A DNA stretch of 9,831 nucleotides from Nanosynbacter sp. (lineage in GTDB: Bacteria; Patescibacteriota; Saccharimonadia; Saccharimonadales; Saccharimonadaceae). Location: NCBI GenBank assembly GCA_015257635.1, contig JABZJU010000009.1, positions 1 through 9,831 of the forward strand. The letters are read 5' to 3'. Positions 1-6,394 of the stretch are shown here, piece by piece. Both the position numbers and the translations under genes were made by a program. The notes beneath the pieces were generated by a model. It saw only the letters and a list, made by a program, of their open reading frames with translations. It was not told where the DNA came from and searched no databases. Position 1 is the stretch's first letter; the number at the start of each line of letters is the position of its first letter.

Positions 1-448
1 CGATACAAAGCATCGTATTATATTGCTTAGCGACATCACCAAGCTCAGAGAAAAAGCGATTGGCAATATTATCTGCCTCTTCTGTCGACATTCAGCCTCG
101 CTGTCTATTCTTCGGCGAGCCAAAAACTAATCGACTAGCGCCCATATCGCCAGCTAATCGCAAAAAATCAGCGAGGTATTGACGCGTTTCATCACGAAGC
201 TCGCTTGATTCAAACATTTTAAGATCAGGTCGCGCAAATAACATCGACTGAAAAGCTACAATCTCAATATCGTATTTCTTCCACCATTCAATATACTCAT
301 TGATCTGTTCAATAGTAGCCTTAGTTGGATCACTCCAAATCTTAGTTGGCGCAATCTCAATATAACGCACGCCAAGCTCTTGCAGTTTCGCTGCAACGTC
401 CGCCTCTTCTTCGTTAGTCCAGGCAATATTTGATATAGCTAATTTCAT
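1..448 (-). pseudogene. Sugar-phosphate isomerase/epimerase-like TIM-barrel protein, partial and interrupted by an in-frame TGA
   Basis: The opening MKLAISNIAW, the RYIEIAPTKIW segment, FQSMLFARPDL and LVFGSPKNR match the N-terminal half of the xylose-isomerase-like/AP-endonuclease-2 TIM-barrel family, which includes sugar-phosphate isomerases and epimerases. Translation from the ATG at 446-448 gives 118 residues and then hits TGA at 92-94. The same frame continues without a shift to position 1 for 30 more codons (MSTEEADNIANRFF, then DVAKQYNTMLCI). That is the family's expected next helix and strand, so this is one gene with a single nonsense codon, cut by the window edge. An ATG directly follows the TGA, with a GAGG four bases before it, so translational restart is possible. 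The gene starts 3 bp after the SDR stop codon, and an AGTAGG Shine-Dalgarno-like site overlaps that stop, so the two are co-transcribed. The precise substrate cannot be read. A decaying gene, a sequencing error or readthrough are all possible. Confidence 0.75.
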
Positions 449-451
449 ACC

Positions 452-1213
452 TTACCTACTTCTTGCAACAAACTTTTTAATATCGTCTAGCTCTTGTTCT
501 TTTGTATAGAGATATTCTCCCTCACCTCCATAAACAGACGCGTATTTGCTATGCATATCCCAATATGCAGGCTTTATTCCCTCTGGTTTGTTGGTAAAAT
601 CTATACCAAAAGCAACCTTCGCAACTTCCTGTGTGCTGACTGGTGGCGTAGCAAGGTTAACTAATGGTAAGTTATTCTCCAAAGCAATGTTAATATCTCG
701 CCAGATGTTATCAAGATTATAATATTGGTACATACCATCAGCGTGTATTTTTTCAACCATATTGTTATTCATCAGATCATAAATAACATTCTTCTTCAAA
801 CCGTCACCAAATAAACCCGGCAAGCGGACAATAGTCGTATCAAAATTCTCGCGACAAAATTGCTCAAGGTAATACCTGTTAACTCCGTACGGCAATAGAC
901 CTTCTGTTTCAATAGGCATATCTTCATTGGCACCATTTGGATTTTTATAAACTCCAACTGTTGAAATTAGCACAAGTTTCTTAATTTTCGCCTTTTCAAT
1001 GTGCGATATAAAATCTTCAATTTCTGCACGATCAACTTCTGGCTCTTGGTTAATTCGCCACATCTCAGCACGATTCGCAGCGCTAACCACGAGATCATAC
1101 TCTTTACCTTCAATATCAGATATGTTCTTACTATTATAATAATCGTCAAACTCGTGTTGGTTCTTAATATTTCCGCCAACAAATCCAGTGTATCCAATCA
1201 GTGCAGTTTTCAT
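452..1213 (-). CDS. NAD-dependent epimerase/dehydratase-like SDR protein
   Basis: This 253-residue protein has the extended SDR fold seen in nucleotide-sugar epimerases and reductases. The nucleotide-binding glycine motif is GYTGFVG (residues 7-13). VVSAANRAE (42-50) sits where the NNAA-type motif falls. STVGVY (84-89) carries the active-site Ser/Thr. The catalytic tyrosine motif is YGVNR (109-113), so the usual YxxxK lysine is arginine. VRLPGLFGDGLK follows, as in the family. At about 250 residues it is shorter than a typical 300-340-residue epimerase, so the C-terminal substrate domain is reduced. It likely acts in the cytoplasm on a sugar or nucleotide sugar; reductase versus epimerase cannot be settled. 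The start at 1211-1213 is supported by AGGAGG ten bases upstream and a TATAAT box behind it. It is the first gene of the operon, and the TIM-barrel gene follows after 3 bp. The family call is firm and the substrate unknown. Confidence 0.85.
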   Translation of the reverse strand: MKTALIGYTGFVGGNIKNQHEFDDYYNSKNISDIEGKEYDLVVSAANRAEMWRINQEPEVDRAEIEDFISHIEKAKIKKLVLISTVGVYKNPNGANEDMPIETEGLLPYGVNRYYLEQFCRENFDTTIVRLPGLFGDGLKKNVIYDLMNNNMVEKIHADGMYQYYNLDNIWRDINIALENNLPLVNLATPPVSTQEVAKVAFGIDFTNKPEGIKPAYWDMHSKYASVYGGEGEYLYTKEQELDDIKKFVARSR

Positions 1214-1223
1214 TAATATAATT

Positions 1224-1229
1224 CCTCCT
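1224..1229 (-). promoter_or_regulatory. Shine-Dalgarno site of the SDR gene
   Basis: A perfect AGGAGG on the minus strand lies ten bases before the ATG at 1211-1213. It fixes the start and contrasts with the plus-strand gene leaving the same intergenic region, which has no such site. Confidence 0.8.
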
Positions 1230-1235
1230 GTATTT

Positions 1236-1241
1236 ATTATA
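1236..1241 (-). promoter_or_regulatory. -10 box (TATAAT) of the SDR/isomerase operon
   Basis: A consensus TATAAT on the minus strand sits just upstream of AGGAGG, giving a predicted leader of roughly 15-20 bases. I see no good -35 hexamer at the usual spacing, and the surrounding sequence is AT-rich, so the box rests on its exact match and its position. Confidence 0.5.
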
Positions 1242-1277
1242 GTAGATTTTATATAAAAGACATAACACTAGTTAGTA

Positions 1278-1306
1278 TAGACATATCCCTGATATCAATT
1301 TAGAAT
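1278..1306 (+). promoter_or_regulatory. Sigma-70-type promoter of the 704-residue membrane protein gene
   Basis: TAGACA at 1278-1283 (5 of 6 to the -35 consensus) and TAGAAT at 1301-1306 (5 of 6 to the -10 consensus) are separated by exactly 17 bases. Transcription would begin near 1313, only about six bases before the ATG at 1319. No Shine-Dalgarno sequence fits in that leader. Confidence 0.65.
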
Positions 1307-1318
1307 AGTTTAAGTAAT

Positions 1319-3433
1319 ATGAATATACGTAAGACTCTAAGTAATATAAATCTTAAACGAGCGCTACTTTTTACTGCAGTATTTGTAAGTGTCGTTTACA
1401 TATTAGTTTTTGTAATTTTTGCTACACTTGCGGCATTGGGAAACGGCTTAGCTATGGATTCGTATGCAGCCAATGGAACTTTCCAATTATACAACCCGCT
1501 CCGTCGCCTATTGGACGGTGAAGTTCTGGCACGAGATTTCCCATTCTTTCACGGAGTCGGAGTTCCACTTCTTCATTTTCCATTATTTTATATTATGGGA
1601 CACAATTTATTCGCCGTGGAAGTTGCAAAATTGTTAGTATCGCCAATATTATTCCTCGTTTCGTCCTTTTTCCTGTTTTGGGCTTATTTTAGAAATGTTA
1701 AAAAATCCATCTTCGCAACTAGCATATTCACAATAATCTCTATTGACGCTATTGACGCTATTTGGGCAGGCAATTCTCTTCTCGGTCTCAGGACAACATT
1801 CCCGTTTATCGCTGCAGCTTTCATGTTATGGCATCCAAATTGGCAGATGACTATTGGCAAAAATAAAATTAACCTCTATTATCCTATTTTATATACAATT
1901 ATGGGACTTTCTGTCGCGTGCGGCACCGAACAAGGACTAGCCTTTATTCTTGCTTATGTTATCATTAAAGCCATTCGATACATTCGCTCAAAAGAAACTA
2001 CAAAGAAAAAGATAATGATATTTTTCGGAGAGTTGTTTGGTGTGGCAATTGCAGTTTACGCTGTGCTATCAATCATAACGCTCGGCCATGCACACGACGC
2101 GCTTCGTTACGCATTGATTGAAGTCCCTAAAGACCAAGGGTGGTATTTTGGGGCTCCTCCAAATAGTTTCCTGCAATTAAATACTCTTGACCAGCTCGTC
2201 ACAAAAAGAATGTTACTTTATATGTTACCTGTTATGATAGGTGGAGTTGCTGCATATATAATAAGCATAAAGAAAAAAATATTATCCAAAAAAGAATTTT
2301 CCACCTTTTCTATATTATTGCTGTATGGAATTATAGTGTTCGCCGTCTCTATAACTGGCTATTGGGCGCCTGGTGCACAACTTATACCATTAGAAAGAGC
2401 TGCAGGATCTATCCTTGTAATGGTCTTAATTTACGCAGCGGATAAAATAATCCAAACAAAGAAGCCGAACGTTAATACTATAAATAAGAAAATTTCGTTT
2501 ATGACATTCGGATTACTATTCGGCTGCGTAGTTGCTATTGGATACAACACGGCGATATTCCTGCAAAAAATCAGCTGGATGCCAGTAAAACATATTGTCA
2601 CCGAATCAAGGAAGGCTAGACATTCTACTGACGACTCTGAATACGTGAGCGTTGCATGGAAAAAGCGATTAGAGGATTTTGCGCCGTACATTAAAAATGG
2701 CGCTAGTATCTGGTCTACTTATACCAGCGTTTATGACTCTATTCATAAACAGAAAAACGGATCTTCGGGAGGTGAAGACTACATTATACATGCATTAGGT
2801 CCTGATAGAAGAGATAAATACACTAAAGATTTTATAGAGCAGAAACCCGATTATGTTATAACATTAAACCCGTCATATTTCGTTTACGAAGAATGGCTAT
2901 GGTCGCGTCATTGGCAATTTTACAAAGAACTTTTGAATAATTATACCGTAATTGCGACAAATGATTCTCACGTATTATGGAAACGCCAATCTGATAACGC
3001 AAACCAGAAAACCACGGTATATCCAGAACATCGCGTGCAAAAATCCTCAAACGGAGATTACGCCATTAATGCCGGCACTGGCAATAATATTAGAGTGTTT
3101 GAGATATCTGTGCGTTACAAGGCAAAAAGTATCTTACCTATGATTTCTAAGTTGCCGAGATACCTATTAGAAATATCTGGATCGTCGCTACAGGAATATC
3201 CAATATCACTGCCACCGTATAGCACTAGTTGGAGTTTTCCAATAGCGCTAGGACCAAACGACTCATCTGTACGAATCTCACCTAAAGCCTACAGTTTGAT
3301 ACCGGGAGTTTCGTTCGAAATACAAGACATATATTACCGCGAGATGCCTGTTAAAGAAGATAACTTATATATCTATAAGAGTAACTTCTGCCTACATAAC
3401 GCCGATAAATGTGCAGAAACTAATAAGCACTAA
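1319..3433 (+). CDS. Polytopic GT-C-like membrane protein with a large C-terminal extracytoplasmic domain
   Basis: This 704-residue protein has a first membrane helix at about 17-40 and further hydrophobic segments to about residue 415 (near 104-124, 130-150, 160-171, 189-217, 233-254, 298-318, 329-347, 363-375, 395-415). The loop after helix 1 holds MDSYAANG (46-53) and RDFPFFHGVGVPLLH (72-86). An acidic residue in the first outer loop followed by such a motif is the general pattern of GT-C glycosyltransferases that use polyprenyl-phosphate sugars. Residues from about 420 form a soluble region: an aromatic-rich part (PDYVITLNPSYFVYEEWLW, ending near LWKRQ) and then a segment likely rich in beta strands (about 575-680). 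I do not recognise a named family, and the glycosyltransferase role is inferred from architecture and neighbours. It has its own promoter with almost no leader, diverges from the SDR operon, and ends at a hairpin terminator. The segment at 1742-1759 contains a small in-frame duplication. Confidence 0.75.
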   Translation: MNIRKTLSNINLKRALLFTAVFVSVVYILVFVIFATLAALGNGLAMDSYAANGTFQLYNPLRRLLDGEVLARDFPFFHGVGVPLLHFPLFYIMGHNLFAVEVAKLLVSPILFLVSSFFLFWAYFRNVKKSIFATSIFTIISIDAIDAIWAGNSLLGLRTTFPFIAAAFMLWHPNWQMTIGKNKINLYYPILYTIMGLSVACGTEQGLAFILAYVIIKAIRYIRSKETTKKKIMIFFGELFGVAIAVYAVLSIITLGHAHDALRYALIEVPKDQGWYFGAPPNSFLQLNTLDQLVTKRMLLYMLPVMIGGVAAYIISIKKKILSKKEFSTFSILLLYGIIVFAVSITGYWAPGAQLIPLERAAGSILVMVLIYAADKIIQTKKPNVNTINKKISFMTFGLLFGCVVAIGYNTAIFLQKISWMPVKHIVTESRKARHSTDDSEYVSVAWKKRLEDFAPYIKNGASIWSTYTSVYDSIHKQKNGSSGGEDYIIHALGPDRRDKYTKDFIEQKPDYVITLNPSYFVYEEWLWSRHWQFYKELLNNYTVIATNDSHVLWKRQSDNANQKTTVYPEHRVQKSSNGDYAINAGTGNNIRVFEISVRYKAKSILPMISKLPRYLLEISGSSLQEYPISLPPYSTSWSFPIALGPNDSSVRISPKAYSLIPGVSFEIQDIYYREMPVKEDNLYIYKSNFCLHNADKCAETNKH
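1741..1758 (+). repeat. 9-bp tandem duplication inside the 704-residue protein gene
   Basis: TATTGACGC occurs twice in tandem, and a diverged third copy, TATTTGGGC, follows at 1759-1767. In frame this gives Ile-Asp-Ala twice and then Ile-Trp-Ala (about residues 142-150). The reading frame is kept. Confidence 0.7.
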
Positions 3434-3455
3434 CTGCGAACTGTTCTAACAACAT

Positions 3456-3488
3456 TATCGCAAGCGACTATTTCTTGGGCTTGCGATA
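3456..3488. terminator. Hairpin terminator in the convergent junction
   Basis: TATCGCAAGC (3456-3465) and GCTTGCGATA (3479-3488) form a perfect 10-bp stem around a 13-base loop. On the plus strand the stem starts 22 bases after the TAA of the 704-residue protein gene and is followed by TTTT, as in an intrinsic terminator. On the minus strand it spans the stop and last codons of the GT2 gene and is followed by the weaker ATGTTGTT. It therefore probably stops plus-strand transcription best and may act in both directions. The right arm codes for part of the C-terminus of the minus-strand protein. Confidence 0.7.
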
Positions 3489-4292
3489 TTTTCCAGCCAC
3501 CGCACGAAGTAGTACGTTCATAACGTGCATATTCCCCTTGATTGGGCTAATCTTCGTTGGTGTTTTACCCTTCTTCGGATATGTTCGCACAACTGGTGTT
3601 TCAGCTGCTTTGTACTGCTTACGACGTCTACTTTCAATAGCGAGATAATAATGAAGTTCGTACGTTTGAAATATATCACGGAATACAGCAATGTCTGGAT
3701 CTTTGAGCAATTTTGCACTATAAGCACGGAATCCATTTGTCGTATCGGTATGCCTTTTCCCAGCCGCAAGACTTATCAATGGCGCGTGAATAAGATGAAG
3801 ACCAACTTCCCTCGAGAGCGGCGTATTTACAGCCTTACCGCCTGGTATGAATCGTGAGCCTTGGACGTGATCATATCCTTGGTCAAGCAATTTAATGAAG
3901 TTAGGAATTCTTTCTATACTATCTTTGCCGTTTCCATCAACGACCACAACGCCCTCATAACCTTCAGAGAGAGCCCAGGCAAATGCCATTCTCATCTGTG
4001 CGCTCAGTTTACCCTTACCTTTTTTCGTCAATAAAGCTCGCACGTCTTGAGACTTTAGAAAATCAATCCCAAGCGACCCGTCAGTACTTCCGCCGTCAGC
4101 CACCACGATATCGATTTGGTCAGCCAGCGGTTTCATCTTCTGTAGCTGTTTTTGGATACGCTCTCCTTCATTGATAACAAAAACGCACACACAATATTTA
4201 TGCTTCTTCTTGTTTATCTCATCAATTTCAAACTCTGGAAATTCCCATTCTGGATGTAATTGGTTTATTTTCTCAGAAGTTATTTTGCTCAT
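3468..4292 (-). CDS. DPM-like family 2 glycosyltransferase, soluble
   Basis: From the chosen start this is a 274-residue GT2 protein of the dolichyl/polyprenyl-phosphate sugar synthase type. The GT-A nucleotide-binding motif is VVADGGSTDGS (63-73). The metal-site region is VVVVDGNGKDS (115-125), where family members usually have DADLQ. GSRFIPGG (145-152) and NGFRAYS are typical of DPM1-like enzymes. There is no membrane helix, and the C-terminus is very basic (PKKGKTPTK, KYRKPKK), which could bind membrane lipid. The predicted role is transfer of a sugar from a nucleotide donor to polyprenyl phosphate at the inner face of the membrane. A start 39 bases upstream (4331) would overlap the preceding gene by 35 bp. 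I prefer 4290-4292, which has GGAG seven bases before it and lies 4 bp after the upstream stop. It is the last gene of a four-gene operon; the stop and last few codons lie in a terminator hairpin. Confidence 0.85.
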   Translation of the reverse strand: MSKITSEKINQLHPEWEFPEFEIDEINKKKHKYCVCVFVINEGERIQKQLQKMKPLADQIDIVVADGGSTDGSLGIDFLKSQDVRALLTKKGKGKLSAQMRMAFAWALSEGYEGVVVVDGNGKDSIERIPNFIKLLDQGYDHVQGSRFIPGGKAVNTPLSREVGLHLIHAPLISLAAGKRHTDTTNGFRAYSAKLLKDPDIAVFRDIFQTYELHYYLAIESRRRKQYKAAETPVVRTYPKKGKTPTKISPIKGNMHVMNVLLRAVAGKYRKPKK

Positions 4293-4296
4293 ATTA

Positions 4297-5286
4297 TTAC
4301 TCCGAAAGATTTTTTCTTTCTGTATCGGCAATAGATACCGTACTACTTAATTCATCCATCACTATATATGAAGCATCGTCTCGCGCCTCTTTAAGTATTT
4401 TTCCAACATATTCCGCTAATACAACCAAAAACATAAATAGCAAGAAAAACATCACAGAAAGCTGTAAGGACATAGTTGTCCATCCCGCAGCTACGTCACG
4501 CTTAAATACTGATACGCAAACAACGTATAATGCGTAAATTAGATTAATAACACTAGCACCGACGCCAACCCACGACATAGCCCTTAGTGGCTGGGTGGAG
4601 TGGCTAGCTGCTATATCTATAGCCTCCAACACTCCCGTGCGCAGTTTACGTGTCTTTACTGGGTCTACTTTCACTTCATAGCGATATTCTGCACATTTAT
4701 ATCCAATTTGACGAATCAAATGACGAATATGCCCATCATGCCTATTTGTAGTAGAAACAGCTTTTACTGCACGCCTACTGAGCGCGATAAAATATGTCGC
4801 GGCAGCAGGAATGTCAACACCGAGATATCGACGGTTGTACCAATAAAACGTTCGCCTACCTAAATCATCTTTCTTTGTATGGTTAGTTGCTATTCCATTA
4901 ACGATGTCATATTTCTTGTTTTCTTCGACGATAGAAGGTATGGCATCTATTGGGTCAATTGCTGGGTTAGTCAGTACTACATAATCTCCGATTGCCCCCT
5001 GAATCCCAGCCATAAGAGCGATATCATAACTATATTCCCTAGATAGACGGATTAAGCGTATACACGGCAATACCTTCAATATATCTATTACTTCTTTTGC
5101 AACTTCTGGCTTCAATTCATTATCTATCACGATGATTTCGTAATTTTCATAACTACCACCAAGTAATTTCGATAAATCCGTTAAATATTCGCCCAAGCCA
5201 GTATAGTTACGATCAACTCCAACCACAACAGATACAAAAATATCTTGTTTCTTTACGGTTTTATTAGTTTGCTTTTTCTTGACCAT
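4297..5286 (-). CDS. GtrB-like family 2 glycosyltransferase with two C-terminal membrane helices and a degenerate DxD
   Basis: This 329-residue protein has a GT-A domain from about residue 15 (DIFVSVVVGVDRNYTGL), then IIVIDNE (51-57), LSREYSYDIALMAGI (81-95), ASHSTQPLRAMSW (227-239), and two membrane helices at about 238-261 and 270-291 ending in AEYVGKILKEA. Helix placement and the SxxPLR and EYxGKI motifs match GtrB/bactoprenol glucosyltransferase-type GT2 proteins, which make polyprenyl-phosphate sugars. At the position of the metal-binding DADLQDP motif it reads TNPAIDP (106-112), so both aspartates of DxD are absent, and the first acidic motif is reduced to IDNE. It may be a diverged or inactive homologue, or use another residue. 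The start has AGGAGG four bases upstream and overlaps the FAD oxidoreductase stop by 23 bp. It lies between the oxidoreductase and the second GT2 in one operon. Confidence 0.8.
   Translation of the reverse strand: MVKKKQTNKTVKKQDIFVSVVVGVDRNYTGLGEYLTDLSKLLGGSYENYEIIVIDNELKPEVAKEVIDILKVLPCIRLIRLSREYSYDIALMAGIQGAIGDYVVLTNPAIDPIDAIPSIVEENKKYDIVNGIATNHTKKDDLGRRTFYWYNRRYLGVDIPAAATYFIALSRRAVKAVSTTNRHDGHIRHLIRQIGYKCAEYRYEVKVDPVKTRKLRTGVLEAIDIAASHSTQPLRAMSWVGVGASVINLIYALYVVCVSVFKRDVAAGWTTMSLQLSVMFFLLFMFLVVLAEYVGKILKEARDDASYIVMDELSSTVSIADTERKNLSE
4300..4303 (-). promoter_or_regulatory. Shine-Dalgarno site deciding the start of the DPM-like GT2
   Basis: GGAG on the minus strand lies seven bases before the ATG at 4290-4292 and touches the TAA stop (4297-4299) of the upstream gene. 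This favours the short form of the protein and suggests translational coupling. Confidence 0.6.
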
Positions 5287-6394
5287 ATATCCTCCTCAAT
5301 TCCTCAAAAGCATCATAAATATTATCTAATTTTCCGCCCATAATACAAATATATCCATCGTTGCCAAAGTCGTTTCTGAACAATATCGGACGACTATCAT
5401 CGTCTTCACTCTTCACTAAAACCGTCTTCACTTCAACGATAGATTCACGATATTTCATATTTTTCAAGGCTGGAATAAACCTCACAACATCATTATACAT
5501 CTGCCTATAGTTTGATTTAAAGGGGCGATTTTTCAAATATTCATGAGTTTTGATACGCTCGGCGCTAGTATTTTCATCATCAATCCACGATTCATGCGGC
5601 GTGTAACGAACGTGTGAAAGAGTATATAAATTCTTCGAAGGAAATGGCATAATCGAGAAAAACGGACCATCCATCACTGTTATACTAAAATCCTTAAGCT
5701 GCTGAGGTAGCTCAACAAGACACATCTCGGTAATTTCATGTTTAAGTCCAACTAGCGGTAATCCAGACGCACGATGCAGTGTATTAATATTTGAGTAAGT
5801 ACAGTTTAAAACAAAATCCGCTTCATAACTATCACGATCAGTAACAACATTTATTTTACCCGCGCCGCCAGCAGGCAATTCAATTTTACTGACAGATTCT
5901 CCAGTATGAATACTAATGCCCTTATATTTATTAATGCGCTCTACTAAAAGCTCTCTTAATTTGCGTGAATTGAACGCATATTCTTTAACCTTAAAAACCT
6001 CTTCGATTAACGACGGATTAAACATTTTTTCTATATCATGCGGAGCACGCTCAATTTCAGAACCAATCTTCTCGCAAAAATGTTCGAATTGCTTAGCGTT
6101 CACCTTTGAAAGATGCTTAGCAATTCCATAATATTTCTCAAAATTAGACACTACAGCTGGACCGTATTCATCAACAAAAACTGGGAAGTTAACCGCTGAA
6201 CGAAACCCAGTCAAAACACTGCGAGGATAATGATATCCATTATGGATGCGCGCCTGATTCACATAAGAGGCTCTATCCATCAACGCAGTTTCTTTCTCGA
6301 TAATAATTATATTGTCTACACCAAGTTCTTCGTGCAGATATAGTGCTATCCTTAGCCCATAAAATCCACCGCCAATAATAACTGTACTATTCAT
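5264..6394 (-). CDS. FAD-dependent oxidoreductase, DAO-type fold
   Basis: This 376-residue protein opens with the dinucleotide-binding beta-alpha-beta unit: TVIIGGGFYGLRIA with GGGFYG (8-13) and a strand-end glutamate (IIIIEKE, E33) for the adenosine ribose. NQARIHNGYHYPRS (46-59) follows, where DAO-family enzymes hold the flavin. The C-terminal ICIMGGKLDNIYDAF (349-363) is the second flavin contact. The length and order fit the D-amino-acid oxidase/glycine oxidase/hydroxyglutarate oxidase superfamily. There is no signal peptide or membrane helix, so it is cytoplasmic. The substrate is unknown; placement between two membrane-glycan genes suggests a sugar or lipid-linked sugar, which is inference. 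It overlaps the upstream gene by 8 bp and the downstream one by 23 bp, so translation is probably coupled. AAGGA lies nine bases before the ATG at 6392-6394. Confidence 0.8.
   Translation of the reverse strand: MNSTVIIGGGFYGLRIALYLHEELGVDNIIIIEKETALMDRASYVNQARIHNGYHYPRSVLTGFRSAVNFPVFVDEYGPAVVSNFEKYYGIAKHLSKVNAKQFEHFCEKIGSEIERAPHDIEKMFNPSLIEEVFKVKEYAFNSRKLRELLVERINKYKGISIHTGESVSKIELPAGGAGKINVVTDRDSYEADFVLNCTYSNINTLHRASGLPLVGLKHEITEMCLVELPQQLKDFSITVMDGPFFSIMPFPSKNLYTLSHVRYTPHESWIDDENTSAERIKTHEYLKNRPFKSNYRQMYNDVVRFIPALKNMKYRESIVEVKTVLVKSEDDDSRPILFRNDFGNDGYICIMGGKLDNIYDAFEELRRIYGQEKAN

Noticed and set aside
1..448. A genome that reads UGA as glycine (Gracilibacteria/Absconditabacteria type) or tryptophan
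   Set aside because: About 2,800 codons in the other genes contain no in-frame TGA; Gly and Trp use ordinary codons. One TGA is not enough to claim recoding.
967..1216. Small open frames on both strands overlapping the SDR gene start
   Set aside because: The SDR frame carries the conserved glycine motif, AGGAGG and the promoter; the others have none of these.
1242..1277. Possible operator or small RNA in the divergent region
   Set aside because: The AT-rich stretch has only a short ACTAGT palindrome, and I see no convincing inverted repeat or RNA structure.
2431..2691. Minus-strand open frame inside the 704-residue protein gene
   Set aside because: Antisense to the main gene, with no recognisable product and no start signals.
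3525..3857. Plus-strand open frame of 110 codons opposite the DPM-like GT2
   Set aside because: Antisense shadow of a gene with clear GT2 motifs; its composition is rich in Cys, Trp and Arg and looks like noise.
4293..4331. A longer form of the DPM-like GT2 starting at 4331
   Set aside because: It would overlap the preceding gene by 35 bp, while the start at 4292 has GGAG at the right distance and sits just after the upstream stop.
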